This document shows positions 29,378 to 38,954 of a DNA stretch of 64,000 nucleotides, piece by piece; the first letter of the stretch is position 1; each line of letters begins with the position of its first letter. Under the pieces are notes generated by a model. It worked only from the letters and a program-made list of their open reading frames with translations, ran no database searches and was not told the origin of the DNA. The DNA comes from Filomicrobium insigne (lineage in GTDB: Bacteria > Pseudomonadota > Alphaproteobacteria > Rhizobiales > Hyphomicrobiaceae). Made by a program: the position numbers and the translations under genes. The stretch covers positions 558,001 through 622,000 of the forward strand of contig NZ_FNJC01000002.1 of the NCBI RefSeq assembly GCF_900104305.1, read 5' to 3'.

Positions 29378-30129
29378 GATTTCACGTCGGATTGTACGGC
29401 CTCTGCCGCAGCGTTGCGTTCATGGTCACTTACCGAGACGCCCTCGTAGAACCGTGCGATGCGCGTCACCGGGACACCCAACATGTACATCGCCAAACAA
29501 AGCTGATTGCGCGCGATACGTTTGAAATAGCCATCCTTGCGATAACGCGCGGCTGACGTGATCGCCCGCGACCGCAAGACGGCCAATCTGCTCCACCCAA
29601 GCCTGCGAACGATATCGAGGTCTTCCATGATGGCCATCGGACGGTAACCACCGATCTCATCGAAGAGCTTTCGCGAAATCAGCAAGCCCTGGTCGCCATA
29701 TGGCGCCCCCATCAAGCTCGCGCGTATATTCACCATCGTTTCTAGGAAGCGTGGCAGAGCCCCGTCATCGTCGAGGGCATAGCGAAACACGGCGGCTGTC
29801 TGAGACCGCCGGCCGCTCTCCACCTTTTCAATGAAAGCTCCGACCTCACGCTCCCACCCGGACTCAAGAATTGTGTCCGCGTGCAAGATAAGCAGCCAAT
29901 CTGAACGAGCCAGCGAAGCACCGCACGTGATCTGTTGACCGCGCCCACGCTCGGACTTCTGCCAGCGCGCGCCAGCCTGGTCCGCAATCAGCGCCGTCGC
30001 ATCCTCGGAACCGCCATCTGCGATGATGACCTCGCGGACGACACCGTCAACCGCACCCGGAACGAGTGCAGCCAGACAACCAGGCAGTGACGCCTCGGCA
30101 TTGAGCGTCGGGATGACTACGGAAATCAT
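29374..30129 (-). CDS. TIGR04283-type family 2 glycosyltransferase
   Basis: ATG 30129 is chosen since the GT2 core starts at once (MISVVIPTLNAEASLPGCL); the longer frame to 30180 adds 17 unrelated residues. EVIIADGGSEDAT and LILHADT (a DxD-like metal motif) are the donor-binding parts, and PYGDQGLLISRKLF and EDLDIVRRL follow. At 251 residues it matches the transferase 2 family paired with TIGR04282. Together they are thought to build sugar conjugates such as arsenosugars; the actual product here is unproven. Confidence 0.82.
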   Translation of the reverse strand: MISVVIPTLNAEASLPGCLAALVPGAVDGVVREVIIADGGSEDATALIADQAGARWQKSERGRGQQITCGASLARSDWLLILHADTILESGWEREVGAFIEKVESGRRSQTAAVFRYALDDDGALPRFLETMVNIRASLMGAPYGDQGLLISRKLFDEIGGYRPMAIMEDLDIVRRLGWSRLAVLRSRAITSAARYRKDGYFKRIARNQLCLAMYMLGVPVTRIARFYEGVSVSDHERNAAAEAVQSDVKS

Positions 30130-30305
30130 AGTCTTTGTCTCGCACGGAGCATCCTCGGACAACAAGCCATGTCGGCCCAACTCGATACAGCGAGTTGCAA
30201 GTCAGCCTCTATGTTCTTGATTTGTTCCAAGAACAGTTTTAAGTTTTGGCACTTTAGAACCCCTCTCCGCGAATTGCAGCCGTTTTGAACACCCGGTTTG
30301 ACATC

Positions 30306-31409
30306 ATGTCCCATCCCAACGAGACACCGCAAAGTTCAAGACTGATCCATGAGGACCGGCGCCGGGGGCGCGGCGCCCGCTCCAACGCCACCGGTCGTTT
30401 TGAAAATCAGACCCGCGAAGAATTCGACGATGGCTGGGAGGGCTTGCAAAGCCTGGACGGCTTCACAACGCGACTTCACACCGATACCGCCCGAACCATC
30501 ATCACAACTAATGACAGCCCTGACATCTCGTTCGACCAATCCATAAATCCATACCGAGGCTGCGAGCACGGCTGCATCTATTGCTACGCACGCCCATCCC
30601 ACTGCTACTTGGGACACTCCGCTGGCCTGGACTTCGAAACGGAACTCTACGTTAAGCCGGAAGCCGCGCGCTTGCTGGAACGGGAACTCGCCAAGCCAGG
30701 CTATCGTGTCAAAACGATCGCGCTTGGAACCAACACGGATCCGTACCAACCCGTCGAACGACGATTAGCGATTACGCGCAGAATTCTCGAAGTCTTGGCC
30801 GCGACCGACCACCCCGTGGCCATTGTGACCAAATCCGCTCTCGTCACCCGTGATATCGACATACTTGCGCCAATGGCGGCCAAGGGCTTGGCCAAAGTTG
30901 CCCTATCTGTCACGACGTTGGACCGCAAGCTCGCCCGTGCGATGGAACCGCGCGCCGCGACACCTCCCAAAAGACTCGAAGCCATCCGCCAACTCAGCGC
31001 TGCCGGCATCCCGACCTTCGCAATGGTCGCCCCCATCATCCCAGCCCTCACCGATCATGAAATCGAAGCCATCCTCAAGGCCGTCCACGACGCTGGAGCC
31101 TTGGCGGCTGGCTACGTCCTGTTACGCATGCCCCTAGAAATCAAAGATCTTTTTCGGCAATGGCTCGAAACCGAGTTCCCTGACCGCGCACGGCGCGTGA
31201 TCGCGTTAATGCAATCCATGCATGGCGGCCGCGACTACACGTCAACCTTTCACATGCGCCAACGAGGAACCGGCCCCTACGCCGAGCAGATCGCAAAACG
31301 ATTTCGTCTGGCACTTAAACGCATCGGAATGGATACGCCCAACCTGCCGTTGCGAACGGATCTGTTCCGCAGGCCCACACCTCAAGGCGGACAATTTCCC
31401 TTGCTCTAA
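30306..31409 (+). CDS. PA0069 family radical SAM protein
   Basis: A 367-residue radical SAM enzyme. The iron-sulfur motif C-x3-C-x2-C is at C86, C90 and C93 (GCEHGCIYCYARPSH), preceded by INPYRG. The rest follows a TIM-barrel layout with ALGTNTDPYQPVER. It resembles spore photoproduct lyase-like proteins, and the family has no proven reaction. ATG 30306 is preferred over an in-frame TTG at 30285, although no strong Shine-Dalgarno is visible. It is divergent from the glycosyltransferase pair and 134 bp upstream of rnhB. Confidence 0.85.
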   Translation: MSHPNETPQSSRLIHEDRRRGRGARSNATGRFENQTREEFDDGWEGLQSLDGFTTRLHTDTARTIITTNDSPDISFDQSINPYRGCEHGCIYCYARPSHCYLGHSAGLDFETELYVKPEAARLLERELAKPGYRVKTIALGTNTDPYQPVERRLAITRRILEVLAATDHPVAIVTKSALVTRDIDILAPMAAKGLAKVALSVTTLDRKLARAMEPRAATPPKRLEAIRQLSAAGIPTFAMVAPIIPALTDHEIEAILKAVHDAGALAAGYVLLRMPLEIKDLFRQWLETEFPDRARRVIALMQSMHGGRDYTSTFHMRQRGTGPYAEQIAKRFRLALKRIGMDTPNLPLRTDLFRRPTPQGGQFPLL

Positions 31410-31543
31410 GGCACGTTGAAACGCTGGGTTAGAAGCGTAAAACTGCACCCGCGAGTCTCAATGCGGTAACAGGCGTCGCCAAATCCCGTTGAAACTCGGC
31501 GTACGCGCTTTGCTTCTGAACCCCGGCACGGGAAAATCGCGGA

Positions 31544-32227
31544 ATGAAGATTCGCGATTCACGCCTGCTGCCGACATTCGAGCTGGAGAGCGCCGAAATG
31601 GCTCTCATTCCGGGACCTATTGCCGGCATTGATGAAGCTGGTCGCGGACCTTGGGCAGGTCCGGTGGTAGCGGCTGCCGTGATTCTCGACCCCGACAACA
31701 TCCCGGACGGAATTACCGATTCCAAAGCTCTCGACGAGAACGGGCGCGAAACGGTCTACGCGCGGATCGTAGCCACAAGCCGTTTTGCGGTAGGCATCGC
31801 AGACGTCGCACGCATCGACACAGACAACATCCTCAACGCCACGATGTGGGCTATGAGCCATGCTGTATCCCAATTAGAAATCGCCCCAAGGTTGGCTCTG
31901 ATTGACGGCAACCGCGCCCCGAAAATCAAGTGCGCCACACGCACCATCGTCCGTGGTGACGCGAAATGTCTTTCGATCGCAGCAGCTTCGATCATCGCCA
32001 AGGTCACGCGCGACAGGATCATGCGTAAGCTCGCACGCGACTATCCAGCCTATGGGTTTGAACGCCACAAGGGTTATGGCACCCCCGAGCACCGTGAAGC
32101 TTTGAGCCGTCACGGCGTCACACCCCTGCATCGTCGCTCATTCAGACCCGTGCAATACGCACTGGGCCTCATCGCCGATCCAGATAACAACGCGACCCGT
32201 GCCACAGCGGAAGCCGACCTGATTTAA
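31544..32227 (+). CDS. rnhB: Ribonuclease HII
   Basis: Cleaves RNA in RNA-DNA hybrids, including single ribonucleotides in DNA. The catalytic GIDEAGRGPWAGPV (28-41, with D30 and E31), later acidic residues near ALIDGNRAP, and YPAYGFERHKGYGT are conserved. A short N-terminal extension of about 23 residues precedes the core; at 227 residues the length is normal. It converges with the last gene of the Mrp-like operon. Confidence 0.94.
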   Translation: MKIRDSRLLPTFELESAEMALIPGPIAGIDEAGRGPWAGPVVAAAVILDPDNIPDGITDSKALDENGRETVYARIVATSRFAVGIADVARIDTDNILNATMWAMSHAVSQLEIAPRLALIDGNRAPKIKCATRTIVRGDAKCLSIAAASIIAKVTRDRIMRKLARDYPAYGFERHKGYGTPEHREALSRHGVTPLHRRSFRPVQYALGLIADPDNNATRATAEADLI

Positions 32228-32240
32228 AACGCCCGGCAAA

Positions 32241-32259
32241 CACGCGGACATTCCGCGTG
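32241..32259. terminator. Bidirectional hairpin between rnhB and the Mrp-like operon
   Basis: An 8-bp perfect stem, CACGCGGA / TCCGCGTG, with a three-base loop sits in the 33-bp space between the convergent stops. On the minus strand it is followed by TTTG, so termination may be weak or Rho-assisted. Confidence 0.6.
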
Positions 32260-32260
32260 C

Positions 32261-33949
32261 TTACTGGAAGTACGACATGATGACGACAGCGCCGAGCATC
32301 ACCGTTGTCCAGAATGCCATCGTGCCGGTGGGCCACGTCCGTCCAAAAATGCCCTGTGGCCCATGATGGCTATGCACGAGGCGGTAAAGCCGCATCGCTG
32401 TCGCCGTCACCAGATCCACAAACCATTCCCAGGTGTATCCAGCAAAGCGATCGAGGAAAGCCGCAATGGCCGGTCCTGGCCGCCGCCATAGCCAATCCAC
32501 GTCAAGCGTAATCGTGTTGGTTTGCTTCAGCCAGCCGAGCGTCAGGTAGAAGGCCAACGCGCCGAAGAGCAGGAGCTGAAGCTGATAGACGATATGGTCC
32601 GGCGTATAGGGCTCGTAATCCACCGGGTAGGGAAGCATCCCGTAAAGGGCTGCCGGGAACACCCCGATCCCGACGCAGAAGATCGACAGAATGATCATCG
32701 CCAGGCCCATATTCCACGGCGGATCTTTCGGCCGGAGACCAGAGTCCTTGTGGAAAAAGACGAACCAGGGAACCTTGATATCGGGCAGGAGAACACCTGC
32801 GGAAGCCACGACCAGCAGGAGATACACAGTCTCCATATGCTCTTTCGCAGCAGCACCGCTGATCAGTGATTTGGCGATAAAGCCTGACGTCCAGGGAAAT
32901 GCCGAAATCGAAAGCGCACCGATGATGCAACACACAGCCGTCAGCGGCATCGAACGGAAGAGGCCTCCGAGTTCCGTGCACTTGCGCTTACCGGTGGCCA
33001 GAAGCACTGATCCCGTCGCCATCAGCAACAGCGCTTTGTAAATGATGTGAACGAAGGCATGTGCCGCGGCGCCATTGAGCGCCATCTCGGTGCCGATACC
33101 GATCGCGATCACCATGAAGCCAACTTGGTTGACGATCGAATACGCCAGGATGCGCCTCACGTCGTTTTCCAGGATCGCGTAGATAATCCCGTAAAACACC
33201 ATGACAAAGCCGATGGGAATTAGAATTTCCGTTCCGGGAAAACCCCGCAACAGAACGAAAACCGCCACCTTTGTCGTGAACGCGGACAGGAACACCATCC
33301 CCGTCCAAGACGACTCTGGATAAGCATCTGGAAGCCACGCCGACAACGGTGGCGCGCCGGCGTTGATAAGAATTCCAGCCAGGATGAGCATGCGCGGCAC
33401 GGTCGACGTATCCATCGCTGTAAACGCCGTCGATCCAGTGGCAGCGATCTCTCCTGCAATACCTGCCATGAGCAGAGCGCCGCCCAGCATATGGATCGCG
33501 GCATAGCGCATCCCTGCCGGTCGCGCTTTCGCGCCGCCACACCAGATAACCACCGTGGACGCGATCGCCATCACCTCCCAGAAGATGAAGACGGTAATCA
33601 GATCGCCGGCCATAGCGACGCTGATGGCGCTTCCCGCATAGACAAACGCCGCAGCCAGTTCGAGCGTATTTTGCTGCCGAAGCGCGAAGAGCCCGCCCAA
33701 GAATCCCATGAGGGAAAACACAGTCGCGAAAACGCGCGCCAGTTCGCTTGTCTGAACGAGGATGAGCTCAAAGCCAAGGAAGGGAGTTGTCAGCGTTGCG
33801 CCCAGCGGCGGCGTCCAAACGAGCCAAAGCGTCACAACAGGCAACACAATGAGCACGAGCGAGCGCAAGCCGACGCGCGCTAACAGCGGCATCAACAGGC
33901 CGCCTAAAATGAGGACTAAGCCGGGAGGGATGATCAGACTAGTTGTCAT
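32261..33949 (-). CDS. Third antiporter-like subunit (MrpD/NuoL-M-N type) of the Mrp-like complex
   Basis: A 562-residue membrane protein of the proton-conducting ND2/4/5 family, with about 14 membrane helices. The charged residues needed for proton transfer are visible: a glutamate in the TM5-like VFIFWEVMAIAS and a lysine in the TM7-like SAFTTKVAVFVLL. The C-terminal 130 residues (after about 430) are longer than in MrpD and include an amphipathic stretch. It is the last gene of the operon and overlaps the preceding small gene by 11 bases. It is one of three such subunits here. Confidence 0.85.
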   Translation of the reverse strand: MTTSLIIPPGLVLILGGLLMPLLARVGLRSLVLIVLPVVTLWLVWTPPLGATLTTPFLGFELILVQTSELARVFATVFSLMGFLGGLFALRQQNTLELAAAFVYAGSAISVAMAGDLITVFIFWEVMAIASTVVIWCGGAKARPAGMRYAAIHMLGGALLMAGIAGEIAATGSTAFTAMDTSTVPRMLILAGILINAGAPPLSAWLPDAYPESSWTGMVFLSAFTTKVAVFVLLRGFPGTEILIPIGFVMVFYGIIYAILENDVRRILAYSIVNQVGFMVIAIGIGTEMALNGAAAHAFVHIIYKALLLMATGSVLLATGKRKCTELGGLFRSMPLTAVCCIIGALSISAFPWTSGFIAKSLISGAAAKEHMETVYLLLVVASAGVLLPDIKVPWFVFFHKDSGLRPKDPPWNMGLAMIILSIFCVGIGVFPAALYGMLPYPVDYEPYTPDHIVYQLQLLLFGALAFYLTLGWLKQTNTITLDVDWLWRRPGPAIAAFLDRFAGYTWEWFVDLVTATAMRLYRLVHSHHGPQGIFGRTWPTGTMAFWTTVMLGAVVIMSYFQ

Positions 33950-34199
33950 AGTAGCTGTCTGGCCTCTTGAGCAGCGTGCCGAACATCTTTGCGACGGCGA
34001 TGAGTGCCATGCACGTCACGAAACCAACCCACGCCCCAAATCCAAATGTGCCATCGATGCCGAAGTACGAATGATGCTCAACGGTAAAGTCGGCGAGCAC
34101 GAGGAGAACAAGCGCGGCAATAAACAGCTTCTTGAGCAACCCGATCGTCGCGGGCCTCGCGAGCCAATAGTCTTCGCCTCTTTCTCTATCTTTGCTCAC
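33939..34199 (-). CDS. Small two-helix membrane subunit of the Mrp-like operon
   Basis: The conserved-looking part begins at GTG 34199 (SKDRERGEDYWLARP), with GGCGGGG five bases upstream. GTG 34205, which overlaps the previous stop, is an alternative. The 86-residue product has two membrane segments (about 18-36 and 46-66) and ends RPDSYYDN. It matches no Mrp subunit I know. Its fixed place between two antiporter-like subunits suggests an accessory subunit of the complex. Confidence 0.65.
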   Translation of the reverse strand: MSKDRERGEDYWLARPATIGLLKKLFIAALVLLVLADFTVEHHSYFGIDGTFGFGAWVGFVTCMALIAVAKMFGTLLKRPDSYYDN

Positions 34200-34201
34200 G
34201 A

Positions 34202-35707
34202 TCACCCCGCCACCATTAGTTGCGCCAGATTGAAGGGCACGCTCGGGAAGAAGAACAACAGCACCGTCATCGATGCCGTCACGGTCAACGCAACGACGAT
34301 GGGCCAAGGCGCCTCGCCGTGATCGTCATTATGACCGGCGTATTGCGCGCCCACTGCGTGCCCGGCAACGACCTTTTCGGGCTCGCGAAAGAATGCCCGG
34401 ATAATAATGGGCAAGAAGTAGCAGGCGTTTAGCACCGTAGACAAAACGATGACCGCGATGACGAGCCAGTCCTGTGTCGTTGAGGCAGCCGACAACATGA
34501 ACCACTTTCCGAAAAAGCCTGCTGTGGGCGGCAGGCCAATCATCGCGAGAGAACCGACAGCAAAGGCTGTCATCGTCCAAGGCATCTTCCAGCCGATGCC
34601 ATTGAGCTCGCTAATCTCGGTCTTATGCGCCGCCGTGTAGATGGAGCCTGCCGCAAAGAACAACGTGATCTTCGCCACGGCGTGCCCAGCGATATGCATC
34701 GCCGCCCCGATTGCGGAAATCGGCGTCAGAATCGCCGCTGCCAACACGATGTAGGAGAGTTGCGAAACTGTTGAATAAGCCAAACGCTTTTTCAGGTTGT
34801 CCTGCCGCAGCGCGATGATCGAAGCTGTGAGAACCGTGAAACTCGCAGCCCACAAAAGCCACGCGCCAGTTCCGGCCTCCGCAAGCGTCTCGATACCGAA
34901 AATGAAAACGATCACCTTCAGAACCGTGAAGACACCAGCCTTCACCACGGCAACGGCATGGAGAAGGGCGCTGACGGGAGTCGGCGCGACCATCGCTGCG
35001 GGAAGCCAGAAATGACCTGGCATGAGGGCTGCTTTTCCGATGCCGAAAATAAACAGCACCAGAAGGCCGCCCATAAGGACCGGACTGACCTTGTCAGCGA
35101 AAATGCCGCCAGGCGTAAAGTCAAGCGTCCCGGCAAAAACCCATGTCGCGATGATCGCCGGAAGCAAAAGCACCATCGACGTGCCAACGAGCATGAACAG
35201 ATAGACGCGCCCCGCCTTGAAAGCGTCGGGAGTCGCTTTGTGCGTCACCAGCGGATAGGTCGAGAGAGTGAGCAGCTCATAGAATATGAAGAGCGTGAAG
35301 AGGTTTTTCGAAAAGGCGAGCGCGATCGTGGCGCCCAGCGCAACCGCAAAGCAAACATAGAATTGTGTCTGCCGCGGCTCGTTGTTCCCGCGCATATACC
35401 CGATCGAATAGACCGAGTTCACGACCCACAAAGTCGAGGCCACGAGCCCGAACAGCAGCCCCAATGGCTCGACCTTGAAAGCAAAATCGAGCCCAGGGGC
35501 AACGCTGAACCCAACGATCTCAGGCCGCGCCCCATCGATGACGTGCGGATAGAGATTCCAGACGACCGTCGCGAGTGCGACCGCCGCTACGAGCGTGACG
35601 CCCTCCCGAATATTCGGCACGCGCCAACACAGCGGAATGAGAACCGCCGCAATGTAAGGGATCACAAGAGCGGCGAGCATCAGTTGCTCAGGTGTGAGGC
35701 TAAGCAT
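34202..35707 (-). CDS. Second antiporter-like subunit (MrpD/NuoM-N type)
   Basis: A 501-residue ND2/4/5-family membrane protein. It keeps the TM5 glutamate (LFIFYELLTLSTY), TM7-region lysine (GIGKAALMPGHFWLPAAMVAP) and a further lysine in VVKAGVFTVLK, the residues of the proton path. Its start overlaps the stop of the first D-type gene by one base (TAATG). It is more NuoM/NuoN-like than standard MrpD. Confidence 0.88.
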   Translation of the reverse strand: MLSLTPEQLMLAALVIPYIAAVLIPLCWRVPNIREGVTLVAAVALATVVWNLYPHVIDGARPEIVGFSVAPGLDFAFKVEPLGLLFGLVASTLWVVNSVYSIGYMRGNNEPRQTQFYVCFAVALGATIALAFSKNLFTLFIFYELLTLSTYPLVTHKATPDAFKAGRVYLFMLVGTSMVLLLPAIIATWVFAGTLDFTPGGIFADKVSPVLMGGLLVLFIFGIGKAALMPGHFWLPAAMVAPTPVSALLHAVAVVKAGVFTVLKVIVFIFGIETLAEAGTGAWLLWAASFTVLTASIIALRQDNLKKRLAYSTVSQLSYIVLAAAILTPISAIGAAMHIAGHAVAKITLFFAAGSIYTAAHKTEISELNGIGWKMPWTMTAFAVGSLAMIGLPPTAGFFGKWFMLSAASTTQDWLVIAVIVLSTVLNACYFLPIIIRAFFREPEKVVAGHAVGAQYAGHNDDHGEAPWPIVVALTVTASMTVLLFFFPSVPFNLAQLMVAG

Positions 35708-37203
35708 TATTTGAGCCCCCCAAGCAGCAACGTCGCGATCTGGTTGCCGATATCGACCGTCAGGCGCGTATCAAAACCAAGATAAATAGTAGCCGCAGCC
35801 AGGAGAAGCAGTGGAACCAGCATCGACAATGGCGCTTCCTTCGCCTCTGCCGCAGCTGGCGAAGGCGCACGAAGCCACATCACCTCAACGAGCTTACCGA
35901 CATAGATGACAGAGATAAGCGAGCTGGCCACGATCAAAAACACAAGAAGCCATGATCCTGCTTCGAGCGCTCCCATCGCGAGATACCATTTGGAAATAAA
36001 GCCTGCGGTACCCGGCGTGCCCATAAGTCCGATACCCGCGATCACAAGCGCACCCATCGTCAAAGGCATTCGCCGACCGATTCCTTCCAGATCGCTGAAG
36101 CGCACGGAACCGATACGATAAAATGCTGCGCCGAGAGCCAGAAACAAAGCCGTTTTCATAACCGCGTGGTTCGCGACATGCGCAAACGCCCCCGTAAGAC
36201 CGGCCTGATTGAAAAGCCCGATGCCGAGCGTGATGTAGCCGATCTGCGCAACCGAGGAATAGGCCAGCATCCGCTTGGCGTTATCCTCGAACACCGCACT
36301 GAAAGAAGCGATGAACATGGCAGCCACGGATAGTACGATAAGGATCTCAGCCACCGGCAAACGATCAAACGTGAGCGCGACGCCGAACACCTCGAACATC
36401 ACCCGCACCAGCAGATAGATCGCCACCTTTGTGGCCGTGCCCGCGAGGAACACCGTCGCGAACGATGGCGCATAGGCGTAGGCATTGGGCAGCCAGACGT
36501 GCAACGGGAACAGCGCGAGCTTCAAACTCAGCCCGACAAAGATAAAGGCCAACGCTGCCAGCAGCGGCTCCAACGGCCAAACCAGATCCGACGTCAGTCG
36601 CGCTGCGATATCGTCGAAGTTCAGCGATCCTGTCAGCAAGTATAAAAGGCCGACACCTATGATGTAGAGCGTCGCGCCGATCGTCCCCATAATGAGATAC
36701 TGGTAGGAGGCGACAAGGGCGCGCCGATGCCTGCCCAACGCAATGAGGACGTACGTCGACAGTGACGACACTTCGAGGAAGACGAAGGCGTTGAACGCAT
36801 CATTCGTAATGATGATCCCAAGCAGGCCCGCAAGGCACAGCAGATACATCGTATAGTACCAGGACTGCTGATGGGAATCGATCTCACTGGCAACGCTCTT
36901 GCGTGCAAACGGCATGATGACCGCAGCCGCGCCCGACACCAGGCACAGCATGAATGCGCTGAGGACATCGACTTTGTAGACGATGCCAAAAGGCGCTTCC
37001 CAATTACCGAGCTTGTAGTAAATCGGCGCGCCGGCGGCCTGCACCTGCAAGAACAAAGCAACAGCAATAAACGGCAGAGTCCACGTGACAATCAGCGTCA
37101 CAAGCCAAGACAGCGTGCCACGACGAATAAACGCTGTTAACAGCGATCCTAAGAGCGGGATAACGACCTGCAGGATCGGCAAGTGCGGCTGCAGATCGAT
37201 CAT
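35707..37203 (-). CDS. MrpD-like cation/proton antiporter subunit
   Basis: A 498-residue antiporter-like subunit with about 14 helices. The TM5 glutamate lies in VFLEVSSLSTYVL, and the TM7 lysine in AGTATKVAIYLLV. LKLALFPLHVWLPNAYAYAP is the conserved loop of MrpD. It is translationally coupled to the MrpC-like gene (four-base overlap). In Mrp complexes MrpD is essential for Na+/H+ exchange. Confidence 0.9.
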   Translation of the reverse strand: MIDLQPHLPILQVVIPLLGSLLTAFIRRGTLSWLVTLIVTWTLPFIAVALFLQVQAAGAPIYYKLGNWEAPFGIVYKVDVLSAFMLCLVSGAAAVIMPFARKSVASEIDSHQQSWYYTMYLLCLAGLLGIIITNDAFNAFVFLEVSSLSTYVLIALGRHRRALVASYQYLIMGTIGATLYIIGVGLLYLLTGSLNFDDIAARLTSDLVWPLEPLLAALAFIFVGLSLKLALFPLHVWLPNAYAYAPSFATVFLAGTATKVAIYLLVRVMFEVFGVALTFDRLPVAEILIVLSVAAMFIASFSAVFEDNAKRMLAYSSVAQIGYITLGIGLFNQAGLTGAFAHVANHAVMKTALFLALGAAFYRIGSVRFSDLEGIGRRMPLTMGALVIAGIGLMGTPGTAGFISKWYLAMGALEAGSWLLVFLIVASSLISVIYVGKLVEVMWLRAPSPAAAEAKEAPLSMLVPLLLLAAATIYLGFDTRLTVDIGNQIATLLLGGLK

Positions 37204-37568
37204 ATTTCCCCATCTTTCGAGAAGATTTCGTCTTCTTCGACGGTCCCGTACGCTTCATTGATGCGCACAGCGAGGGCCAAGCCGAGAGCAATCGTCGCCA
37301 CACCGACCACGATTGCCGTAAGCATAAGGACGTGCGGCAAAGGATTAGCGTAGACTTGATATGCCCCATCATAGATCGGGGCCGTGCCACCGACGATTTT
37401 ACCTGGAGACAGATAGAGCAGATAAACGGACGTCTGGAATAAGGATAGTCCTACCAGCTTTTTGATCATATTGCCGCGCGCAATCACAATGTAGAGGCCG
37501 GCGACCATCAAAAAGATCGTCACGAAGTAGTTGTAGTGCGTGGCGAACTTTTGGAGCGCTTCCATCAT
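37200..37568 (-). CDS. MrpC/NuoK-like subunit
   Basis: A 122-residue protein with three membrane helices, as in NuoK and MrpC. GLYIVIARGNMIKKLVGLSLFQTSVYLL and the NPLPHVLMLTAIVVGVATIALGLAL stretch are characteristic. Its start overlaps the MrpB-like stop and its end overlaps the MrpD-like start, each by four bases, a sign of fixed stoichiometry. Confidence 0.9.
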   Translation of the reverse strand: MMEALQKFATHYNYFVTIFLMVAGLYIVIARGNMIKKLVGLSLFQTSVYLLYLSPGKIVGGTAPIYDGAYQVYANPLPHVLMLTAIVVGVATIALGLALAVRINEAYGTVEEDEIFSKDGEI

Positions 37569-37981
37569 CGCCCCCTCTCGGCGAAAGCGTAGAACATAGC
37601 AATCATGGTTCCAGACACCGTTACCAAAACCCCAAGCTCAACGATTAGAATTCCCCATTCGTGGGCACGCAGAAAATCACCCGCAAACCCTGTGTAGTCC
37701 AAGTAGTTGTAACCGAGCAGCAAACTCACGGTGCCCGTCCCGGCGTAGATCAGAACCCCCAACGGAATCATGGCTTCAACAAGCGCCTGCGGTACAATGT
37801 GCTTGGCTTTGTTCACCCCGAAGATGATTGCGTAGAGGATCACCATACCCGCCGCGATCACGCCGGCTTGAAAGCCGCCGCCCGGCCCATAATCACCGTG
37901 AAACTGTACGTAAAGCGCGAAGACCAGAATGAACGGCAGCAAGATCTTTGTGCCGACACGTAAGACAAGGTCGAGTTTCAT
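37565..37981 (-). CDS. MrpB-like subunit (MnhB domain)
   Basis: A 138-residue protein with four membrane helices. The hallmark HGDYGPGGGFQAGVI loop of MnhB/MrpB lies at about residues 28-42. It overlaps the genes on both sides by four bases. Confidence 0.9.
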   Translation of the reverse strand: MKLDLVLRVGTKILLPFILVFALYVQFHGDYGPGGGFQAGVIAAGMVILYAIIFGVNKAKHIVPQALVEAMIPLGVLIYAGTGTVSLLLGYNYLDYTGFAGDFLRAHEWGILIVELGVLVTVSGTMIAMFYAFAERGR

Positions 37982-38580
37982 GCCTCACCTTTCTTCTCAG
38001 TATCATCCTGTCCCTGCATTTTCTTCACGCGCCCTTTCAGCAGCAGCAATACACCGATGCCCGCCGTGAAAATCACGGTGGTTTCACCCAAGGTGTCGAA
38101 GCTACGGAAATCGGCCAACACAGCCGTCACGATATTCGGCGGCATCAGATGTTCTTTTGCCATTTCAATATACCGCGGCGCCGTGTGGGTATGAATTGGG
38201 GTATCCGCGATGCCGAACGGCGGAAGAGAGATAGACCCCCAAATCAGCGCACCAGCAACGACAATACACACGAACAATGGAAGCGCGACCTGCCTGACCG
38301 CAGGATACTCGACCGATTTTGTCAGGTGCAGCGTCGCGAGCAGAATGACTGTCGAAATACCAGCGCCAACAGAAGCCTCCGTCATCGCAACATCAACCGC
38401 ATCGAGCGCGATCATGATGCTCGCCATCAGGAAGCTGTAGATGCTCGACAAAATCACAACGCTGAAAAGGTTGCGTTGTCGGATAATTGCCAGCGTCACT
38501 GCCGCGAGCAATGTCAGCAGCACCATGATGACGAAAACTTCGGGAGTGGCGACGACTTCAGGAGCAGCTTTTGTGTTCAT
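37978..38580 (-). CDS. MrpA C-terminal-like subunit (DUF4040; MbhD/MbhE-type)
   Basis: A 200-residue protein that corresponds to the C-terminal part of MrpA, here a separate gene. The ALDAVDVAMTEASVGAGIST segment is the MbhD/NuoJ-like part, and NIVTAVLADFRSFDTLGETTV the MbhE-like part. Five or six membrane helices are predicted. The large N-terminal NuoL-like half of MrpA is missing from the gene, and its job is probably done by one of the three separate antiporter-like subunits. Confidence 0.85.
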   Translation of the reverse strand: MNTKAAPEVVATPEVFVIMVLLTLLAAVTLAIIRQRNLFSVVILSSIYSFLMASIMIALDAVDVAMTEASVGAGISTVILLATLHLTKSVEYPAVRQVALPLFVCIVVAGALIWGSISLPPFGIADTPIHTHTAPRYIEMAKEHLMPPNIVTAVLADFRSFDTLGETTVIFTAGIGVLLLLKGRVKKMQGQDDTEKKGEA

Positions 38581-38954
38581 GTCTTCGGCTCCACGGGGTC
38601 TGTTTCATTTTTTTCCGCCCCGCCCGGAGGCTCCCTGTTGCGTCTGTCCTCATCGAGCATTGGCTCTACACCAGCGTGCAACGCTGCTTGCGCCAACGCA
38701 TGCGCCGCAACCGGCCCGATAAAGAAAAACAACAGCAATACGAATACGAGCTTTGCGCTGACGAGCGTAAAGCCTGCCTGCAGCATCAGACCGACGACAA
38801 GCAACGTCGCACCAAGAGTCTCAATGACACTTGCCGCATGCATGCGCGTAAATAGATCCGGCATACGCAGCATTCCTGCTGCGCCGGTGATAATGAAGAA
38901 GCTGCCGAGCACGATAAGGATCCAGCTGGCGATATCGACGATCTGCTCCATCAT
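38577..38954 (-). CDS. MrpG-like subunit
   Basis: A 125-residue protein with three membrane helices. GMLRMPDLFTRMHAASVIETLG is the MrpG/PhaG signature. The C-terminal tail (about 90-125) is longer and highly charged compared with the usual MrpG. Four-base overlaps join it to its neighbours. Confidence 0.9.
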   Translation of the reverse strand: MMEQIVDIASWILIVLGSFFIITGAAGMLRMPDLFTRMHAASVIETLGATLLVVGLMLQAGFTLVSAKLVFVLLLFFFIGPVAAHALAQAALHAGVEPMLDEDRRNREPPGGAEKNETDPVEPKT

